Positions 56,230 through 64,000 of a DNA stretch of 64,000 bases are shown in pieces. This DNA is from Parus major. Taxonomy: Eukaryota; Chordata; Aves; Passeriformes; Paridae. The notes beneath the pieces are model-generated. The model saw only the letters and a list, made by a program, of their open reading frames with translations, ran no database searches and was not told where the DNA came from. The DNA lies in contig NC_031797.1 in NCBI RefSeq assembly GCF_001522545.3, positions 2,667,836 through 2,731,835 on the forward strand. Direction: 5' to 3'. Numbering within the stretch: the first letter of the stretch is position 1; each line of letters begins with the position of its first letter. The position numbers were made by a program, and so were the translations under genes.

Positions 56230-59200
56230 GAGGGCCCAGGGAGCAGGGGAGAGCTGTGAGCACCCACGAAGGCAGAGCCGCTCCACATCCGTGTCAGAAA
56301 TTAGCATTCGCCCCATTTTCTCGGTGCCTCAGCACCAGGGTTTGGAGGAGAAGAGATTATTTAAGGCAGAAAATTTTGCAACGCGGCCGTGACCCAGCGG
56401 CGAGCACCAGGGCCGGAGGGGGTTTGGCTGGAAGGGGAAGTCATAGACGGGCCCAGATCTACAACCCCGGACTCATCTCTGTCCCTGCCCTTCGAGGGAA
56501 AATCCCCTTTCTTCCGAGCAGCTCAGCTCCCTCCTCACTGGGGCTTGGTGGAGGCATCCCCAGCCCGGTTCTGTGTCAGACCGTGCCAGATGGTCAGGAG
56601 CTGGTTGTGTATCCATGTCGAAGCAGCCATTATTGCTACCGGGATCAGCTCTCCCTCCCCGTGTCAGGCTCTGGATTGCTCTCCCACTGTTTTCTCCAGG
56701 GAGGGGATGTCAGCGCGGCCCGGGTGGCCGCGGGCTGTGTCACCTCTGTCACACCAGGGTGACGCTGAGGCTCGGCACAGCCCGAGCTCCATCCTGTGCT
56801 GCAGGGATGCCGCCCAGCCCTGCTCCGCCGCCCACAGCCACGCTCTGCATCTCCTACAGAGCGTTCCCTCTGCAGCGTGCACGGCTTTTGTCGTCACAGC
56901 ACACATTTCAGCCTGTCACGCTGCCCCAGTGTCCCTGAAGATGAATACACTCCTGCGCCCTCGTGCTGGGAGGAGGGAGGGGGTGCTGGCCGCGTTGTTT
57001 GCCGAGAGAGCAGAGTCAGGTGCTCAGCTCCACTGAGCATGCCAGCCTGTGCTTGTGAAAAGGACCGTGATGCAGGCACAGCCTGGCCTTGCTTCCCCTT
57101 GTGTAGTCTCTGCTGAGAGCTTTCTGCCATCCCCCTTTTCTCCTGCCCTGCATCCTGCGGAGGGAGGGCAGCAGTGAGTGGAGAGGTGACCCTACTACAC
57201 AATACAGCCAGGGCAGCCACAGCTCTCTGCTCCCACTGCAGCCCAATCCAGCATCCTCTTACCTGGTCCCCAAGTCCCATCCTTCCTCCTACCCTCTCCC
57301 CACAGTGCCCCACATGCCAGAGCCTCAAACCCTACCCAGATCTCTCAGGTGTGATTTTACCTAGGCCCCTGCACCAGGAGATATGTGCAGCAGGTCTCAG
57401 GAAAAAGCAGGTTAGGAAAAAGGGGGAGTGTGTTATCAGGGGAAGAAGAGGGGTCCCAATCCTACAGAGCAGAGAGAAAAATGAAGAATACTGGTTGTGT
57501 ATGAATACCCACCTGGCTCTCATGCTGAAGTCATGGCAAGAATGAAAGAGGTCCCTGCAGAGCCAGAGGGATTGGGGATTCCTTTTCACTCTCGTTCTCA
57601 GCAGAGCTACAGCTCTGTACCCTGCTCTCTGCAGCATTGGCTGTTGTGCCCAGCTGTGTGTGGAGCTGCCAGAACACTCACTGAGGGCCACCAGGAGCCT
57701 GGAATTTGCTTCCAGGCTTTTAATGGAAATGGACTCACAAAGGCCTGCAGCTTTCTGGAGCCTGGTCTGAACCCAGGGATGCTGCAAGGTGTCTCAAGGC
57801 TGGAGAGCTGTCTTGTGTCTGATGGTGTTACCACTCCTAAAATTCACCCTAAAACCCTCCAGAATCTCCCCATGCTGGTCAAAATTTCTGTTGACATATC
57901 TTACAGAGACTGCCAGGGTTCTGCCATCTATTTGGAAGCCAGAGATGCATCAGCTGGGAAGCCTATGGCAAGTCAAGCTGTTCTCATTTTTAACAGCTGC
58001 AAGCAGATAAGGCAATGTTTAAAACAAGAAAGCTTTATGGCAACAACAGCAATCCTCACCTTGGACAAATCACACCAAAGCAAGTAAGGTTTTCAGGCAC
58101 CTTTGCATGCCTAGCCTGCTTTTTCACATCAGCTGTTGCAGCAAAAGCTGCTCTAGGCTTTTGTTACAGCTCAAGTGACCCAGTGCCTCGGGTAGAAAAT
58201 GTCTGTTTAGAAGGAAAGATAAATCCAGTCTCTTCTGGAGTCCATGAATGGACATACTAAAACCACCCTGGCTGCAGTAAAGAACAACAGACATGAAAAT
58301 ACATAAATGAAAAACAGAACAACTGTCAATCAGGACCTGGTTTACAGAGCCAGACAGAGAATTATATACCAGAGTAACAGGATTAGGGGGAAGATAAAAG
58401 GAATCCTAGCACCAAGATGGAGAAAAAGGGAAATGACAGGTCACCTGTGCAGAGGAAGAAGAAACATGTTGCATCTGTCATGGAGGAGTCTACACAAGAG
58501 TGCTGGAAGGAGCACAGCAGAGCTCAGATGCACCATTCCCAGGGGGTGAGGGAACAGATTCTGCCCAAACCTGAGATGCTGCTTCAAAAAAAGAACTGAA
58601 AGAAGAAAACCTTATTGTATACCCAAGCAGTTTCTCTTTTGCAGAGAGACATTTGCTAGTGAAAAACATCCAAAATATTTTCCTTACACACATCTAGACT
58701 TGTCTGGTTTCTTGAGGCATATGGGTATTTGTATTTAGATGGAGCAGCTTAAGATGAGAGGTGAAGAGGTCCAGTCCAGTGGCCCAAATCTGAGAAGGGC
58801 TCAAATAAAGAGTGCAGGAACAGCCAGGTACATTTTGCCTTAGGAGTGCCTTGCCCAGTCCTTCCAGCTCCTAAAGGCACTGAGGAATGGAGAAAATACA
58901 AGCTGGAGCTCTGAATTTCCACATCACCTAGGAGACACCATTTAAGGCAGAAAATCCTCACCACAGCCCAGGGAGGAAAAAAAAAAAGGGAGGGAAGAAA
59001 AAAAGGATCCTTTAAAACCGTCTGCCTTCCCTTACCTATTTGTTCCCCAGGCAGAATAGCCAAAGGACTAGGTAAGACAGCCCTGGCAGAAAATATCCAA
59101 GCAATAAGACAGTATCTCAGGGAGATAAAAGTTATTCCTGTAATGTGATTTCTTCTGGCCTGGTGTAAAAGATTCTATTCTACAGCCAGACTGTCAGCCT

Positions 59201-62040
59201 AAGAGAAAATATCCTGTGTAAAAGGATATTATTTGCCATCAGCTTTTATGCTGTCTCATCCACCAAGACCTTGCTGTTTAGCTTTTACTGAATATCTGTT
59301 TTACCAACCAATTCAGAATTAGGGAGTTTTAACATTTTAACTTCGCAAGAACCCAAAAATTAACTAAGTTTTAAGGCTTGTGGATTTTTTGATCCAAGTT
59401 GTCACAGTGGGTGAATTGTGACCTTCACAGATTCCAGATATCTTTGTGATCAAGAGCAGCTGTTCTTTGAGGATTGATTTTAAAAACAAAACAAAACACA
59501 AACAAACAAACAAAACCACACCACCTTGTGGAAGAAGTTTGGGTTGTGTGCAAACTGTTTCTTCCAGTGCTTGAGAGCAAGCTGGTCAGGAAACAATGGC
59601 ACAGGGCCGTCCTTTCCCAAATAATGAGAGGCAACTCCTCAGCTCTACAATCATGCAATATTCAATTGAGCTGATTGAGTTCAGTTTGGACCTGGTTTTA
59701 ATCAGCAAAGATATTAAGCTCTGCTGATTTGATCTGGCTTCTCCCTCAGCTCCCCAAACACTCCTGGAGCACAGAGATAGTTGTTTCTGTCACATGCTTT
59801 CCTCTGGGTACCCCTTAAATATAAAAGGACTGAGCATTTCTAGCTTCTTGGGGTCATCCCTACAGCATCTGCTTCTCAATCATCTCTTTCTTTTTGGTAA
59901 ATTCTTTATCTTCCTGTTACTCCCCATTACACTATTAAGATACTACATTCAAAATATTCCACAGGAAAAAGCCCACAGCATGAACAACCTGGCTTTGGGA
60001 CATAACCTTGTTGTCCTCATGTTCTCACTTACTTGAGAGAAGGAAATGTGGCACCTGAATAAAGCAGAGAGGATTAGAGGAGAGCGTGGCAATCACCAGA
60101 TCTACTCATCTCCACCCCTGCTCCCAGCAGCTACACCACTGAGCCCTTCAAATATTTTTCAGAAGTTTTATGAGGATTTCTCTTCTCCTGCTATCCCTAA
60201 TGAAAGGCTAACCCAGCAGTGACAAATCCAGCCTCTAGAAAAGCACATTTTCCACTCAGGACTCCACCCCACATCTTCCACACATCCCCAGGCTGTTCCA
60301 GCTCCAGCAGCTCCAAAGTGCAAGGCCCTTTGTACCTCCTACTTCACCAAGGTGCTGCAAGTGTCAGATATATTTAAGAGCATGAAGCATTCAGATACTA
60401 TGGAAACCAGGGCAAGAGAAAAACCAAAAATAGATGGAAGACGCAAGCTGTTGTAAGGTCTGGAAAAGCCTTGCTGGGGAAGGCTGTGCTTGCTGCAGCT
60501 GATTGCAGAGTGGGATCCATTTAGAGCTCGAGCATAAAATATCCTCTCTCCAATCTTTCCGTAGTTTGTCATTTTTCTCTGCCACAGGGAAAGGGATATT
60601 CTTTAATTTCCCCTCTATTTAACAGGCCTCCTAATTACCAGTTCCCTTGAATGATTCATATTCTAGTGTGCCCTTCCCATGACCTGGAGTAGACTGCTGC
60701 CTGACTGCTTCTGTAGAGCAGGAGTATTTGGGAACACACCATGAGGAAAAACCACCACAGAGCACTCTCCTAAAAGGGAAATCCAACAGCAACCTACAGA
60801 GAAGGGTGCCTGGAACTAAGATTTGTTTGTCTGCCTCTCCTTTTAATAATCCTTTTAACACCTGTGTTGTGCCTATTCGACCTCTACAGGCAAACCAGTT
60901 GCTAAAGTAGAATAATACCTTCACTCAAAAAAACCAGAATGTCACGTGGAAGAACCACAGAGGATGCCAGCATGAGGAGAACAAACCATCTGACTCAAAG
61001 ATGGTCAACCAAATGGAAGTCAGTGCTACCACAGAAGCACCTTCTGAGAATAAAAACTCAAATTGTTTTTCACAAAGTCCCACAGTTTGTTATGGGCTGT
61101 TCTCTAGTACAAATTCCCACTCATGTGAGCTGGGAAGAAATTCCAAGAGAACTTTACCTCTCACAGCAGTTAAGACACCATCCTTTCAATTGCCCAAAGG
61201 AAATAATGACAGCTTTTGCTCTGTTAAAAAAACAAACTGTTGCTAACAAGAAACCACTACAGTGGCTTAAACAATAAAGAATTGGTTTCTTTTTAGATTC
61301 AGCAGAGATAAGGTCCTCATGTCCTGCCCCTCTCCCTTATAAAAAGGTTATAAAGAGCCAGGATATCACATCATCAGACAAATGACTGCCAAAAGAATAA
61401 CAGAACACCTAACAGCAGCATTGGGCCACCATTCAGAAGGTTTTTAACCTTTTTGTCCCCAGCTGCAGGGAAGGAGAGATGGATTTACTTCTGGGATGTT
61501 CTCCCTGCCAAGCACAGCTCTACCATTACAGATTAGGGACAAACACAAAATATGTCACCTTTTTGGCAGAGTTGTGACCAGTGGGAAACCACAAGTTTGT
61601 CAGCTAGCAAGGGGACACAAGGAAACATCAGGGCTGGTGTTTTCAGCCTCCCCTCCTCCACCATGCAGCTCTGCCAAAAGCCAGAGAAAGGACTGGTGAT
61701 CAGAGTCCTGCACAGCAGCTTCCTGCCCTGCTCTGAGCTGTCCTGCCAAGCCCCAGGTCTCACTGGAGGCTTACACTCGTTCTTTGTGCTTTTCTTCAGC
61801 TGCCACCACCCAGGCTGAGAAAGCCCTGAGCCCTCCAGTGAGGTTTGCTGGGTTCCCACTCCCTCAGCGTGGCATGCAGAGGTCACCCTGCACCGAGAGC
61901 CAGGTTAAACTGGAGTGGGGTGGCTGCCACAGCACCTGTCTCCATCCAGGTAATGGATGGACTTTCTTCCTCTGCTTTCACACCACCCTCCCTGACAGTG
62001 AAGAACTCCCTGATGTCCACAAGGATCTTCCCTTCAAAGC
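56230..62040. other. Sequence upstream of CELF5, no gene recognised
   Basis: Nearly 6 kb in which I see no exon of a known family, no RNA gene and no clear mobile element. A 196-codon + strand frame at 57497-58087 is open but has no start context, domain or splice support. A distant non-coding CELF5 first exon cannot be excluded. Confidence 0.5.
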
Positions 62041-62044
62041 AGGG

Positions 62045-62122
62045 CACTGATATAATTATAGGCTGGACTCAGTGATCTCAAAGGTCTTTTCCAGCCTAGT
62101 TAATTCTGTGATTCTGTGATAA
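62045..62122 (+). mobile_element. CR1 LINE 3' tail
   Basis: 'ggctggactcagtgatctca' near 62,061, 'aaggtcttttccagcctag' near 62,081 and the terminal repeat 'attctgtgattctgtgat' are diagnostic of CR1 ends. Confidence 0.9.
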
Positions 62123-62764
62123 TGACATGACAGAGCCTGTGTTAAACCCTGCAACGAGCTGCCTTTCAGCCTGTAGGGCTTTGCTCTGTGTGCCAGAGGG
62201 CTGTGATGGGACAGTGGGCACCCCAGCTCCAAAAATGCTCTGTTACAAGCAGAGAGGGTAGAGGGGGAAGATGTGTAGAGAGAACAATGGTGATACATTC
62301 CTAGAGCAGCTCTTTCTTTCCATCACTGGAATACACTTTCCTCTTCACCGCCTCATCCCAGCGGCTCTGCTGTCACATTCCAAGGCTTGGCCTCTGTTTT
62401 CAATCTTTTCTCTCACTTAGAAGACATTTCTTTATTTTCTAGAAACACCACTTTGAACAGCCTGGTCCGAGGAGCCAGGGCCTCAGCATCCTCCTGGCAT
62501 CTCAGCACCCCCAGCAGCATCCTCAGGGACTCGCTGCCAGCAGGGAAGTGGAGAAGGAAGCGGAGCCCTGGAGCAGGGATGGAGCCCACACCTGTGCAGC
62601 CGTGCAAGGACCGAGCCCTGCTCTGCACCCCGGGGCCAGCGTGGTGAGAGCTCCCCAGGGCAGGACAGCGGCTGAGCCAGCCCGGGGCTGGCACCAAGAG
62701 ATGCTCCTGTCACCTCGGGACCTGCGGGCAGTGGATGGAGCTGCCCTTGTCACCACTGGGACAC

Positions 62765-63050
62765 NNNNNNNNNNNNNNNNNNNNNNNNNNNNNNNNNNNN
62801 NNNNNNNNNNNNNNNNNNNNNNNNNNNNNNNNNNNNNNNNNNNNNNNNNNNNNNNNNNNNNNNNNNNNNNNNNNNNNNNNNNNNNNNNNNNNNNNNNNNN
62901 NNNNNNNNNNNNNNNNNNNNNNNNNNNNNNNNNNNNNNNNNNNNNNNNNNNNNNNNNNNNNNNNNNNNNNNNNNNNNNNNNNNNNNNNNNNNNNNNNNNN
63001 NNNNNNNNNNNNNNNNNNNNNNNNNNNNNNNNNNNNNNNNNNNNNNNNNN
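62765..63050. other. Assembly gap (286 N)
   Basis: Run of N in GC-rich sequence. The flanks do not share an obvious repeat. Confidence 0.99.
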
Positions 63051-63169
63051 GCTGGTTGGGGGTCTCAGGCAGGAGAACCCCTCGGACACAGCCAGGGATG
63101 GGTGCACATCCAGCCCTCCCCTCCTCAGGTCACTTTGTCACTCCACACCTCTGCCCAGGACTTTGACAG

Positions 63170-64000
63170 AGTCGTGCTCAGGGAACAGATCTCTTGCAAT
63201 GATTATAATTTGAATATTTCAGTGTTCAAACAGGGTTTGGGTAAAGACAGAGGCACAGCAATCCCCAAGAGCACACGGTGCTGGCTGCTGAGGTTTCTCA
63301 CAGTACCAAAACTGTTTTGCATAGAAACTTTAATTGCTTCACATGAGCACAAACCTTTTGAATAAACCGGAATTTGCTCACCTCAAGGTGCTGAAGTCAT
63401 GCTTGGAGTGTATAAATGTTTTCTGTTGTACTATTTTACTTTTGGCTAGACAGGATGAAGCTTTTAAATACATAGATTTTCTCTCATTTTGTAGAGTGTC
63501 TATTCCTCCAAATAATGCAAGGAGATTCCATTTTTTTGAGCAAATAGTTCTCTGACAAATCTATCCATCAAACCTATTCACTTGGTTTATTTTCCAAGGG
63601 GAAAAGGGACAAACAAATAAAAAAAAGAAGTTAAAATACTTAAATATTATTACATTTATAGTCCTAAAATATGCAAATCAACTGCATTGAATTTTCTATT
63701 AGCTTTTAAATATTCACCTCAATATACATTTGTTCTTCAGGGCACACAAGAGATAAATAATTGAGTTAACATTACTAGATAAATCTTTTTCCTGAGCTGC
63801 AAATATTCCAGATTATAACTTTGCAGTTGCTATGCAGTAACTACAAATGGAAACTAAACAGATCAAAGTGAGCAAGCAGGAGTCCACACTCAAGTACCCA
63901 GAGGCCCAATTTTCTGAGACATCCAGGAGCAGCCCCAGCATTTCAGATTTGTGAGACAAGACCAAATAAAATGTAAAACCTCTGAAATGTAAAACCCAGC
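63170..64000. promoter_or_regulatory. AT-rich island with POU octamer at window end (candidate element)
   Basis: Abrupt change from GC-rich to AT-rich sequence. Contains ATGCAAAT at 63671-63678 and several TAAT/ATTA cores, no repeat signature and no coding frame. May be a long-range regulatory element; conservation is untested. Confidence 0.3.

Larger units (their letters stand above)
55380..56230. promoter_or_regulatory. CELF5: CpG island, CELF5 promoter and exon 1
   Basis: Very high GC with dense CpG covering exon 1 and about 300 bp upstream, then falling off. Typical of a broad CpG-island promoter. No convincing TATA box. Confidence 0.8.

Noticed and set aside
56389..57036. 215-codon + strand frame beside the CELF5 CpG island
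   Set aside because: CpG-island-derived open frame with other overlapping frames open on both strands; no homology.
57497..58087. 196-codon + strand frame upstream of CELF5
   Set aside because: No recognisable domain, biased composition absent, no promoter or splice evidence. Kept only as an unsupported frame.
1..64000. Bacterial-type systems, CRISPR arrays, defence islands, viral genes
   Set aside because: Everything readable is vertebrate exon-intron sequence with CR1 repeats. No prokaryotic gene organisation, direct-repeat array or viral protein-like frame was seen.

Overview
This is vertebrate nuclear DNA, almost certainly from a bird. Introns are short, CpG islands mark the promoters, several CR1 LINE 3' ends are scattered through the introns, and the gene set matches the avian counterpart of human 19p13.3 (from memory, chicken chromosome 28). 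Four protein-coding genes can be read exon by exon. In every gene the splice phases close across all readable exons. There is no bacterial content, operon, CRISPR array or RNA gene that I can support.

Layout. (1) 1-8,890, + strand: the 3' two thirds of SAFB (scaffold attachment factor B), 13 coding exons from the RRM to the stop codon, with a CR1 insertion in one intron. (2) 10,790-13,350, - strand: MICOS13 (QIL1, a MICOS subunit of mitochondrial cristae junctions). Exons 2-4 are visible; exon 1 is not and probably lies in a 542-bp assembly gap. (3) 13,150-14,430: a GC-rich divergent promoter shared by MICOS13 and HSD11B1L, broken by a 40-bp minisatellite and the gap. (4) 14,437-19,380, + strand: HSD11B1L, a complete 288-residue short-chain dehydrogenase with seven coding exons. 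(5) 19,560-56,030, - strand: CELF5, a complete 12-exon, three-RRM RNA-binding protein (462 residues from the first in-frame ATG). It has a roughly 3-kb 3' UTR that converges on HSD11B1L, and long introns holding repeats and possible regulatory islands. (6) 56,030-64,000: sequence upstream of CELF5 with no recognisable gene, a CR1 tail, a 286-bp gap and an AT-rich island at the end.

The four genes do not form a pathway. SAFB and CELF5 are nuclear RNA-binding proteins acting in transcription and splicing, MICOS13 is mitochondrial, and HSD11B1L is a membrane-anchored oxidoreductase. Gene order SAFB-MICOS13-HSD11B1L matches human 19p13.3. CELF5 directly after HSD11B1L does not match the human order as I recall it, so a rearrangement lies between them.

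I found no new biological system. The items most worth a second look are: the missing start codon upstream of a recognisable CELF5 N-terminus; a pair of RFX-type X-boxes 46 bp apart in a CELF5 intron; an AAGGG pentanucleotide array spanning a gap; a perfect 16-bp hairpin; the diverged third exon of MICOS13; and AT-rich islands that share a POU octamer.
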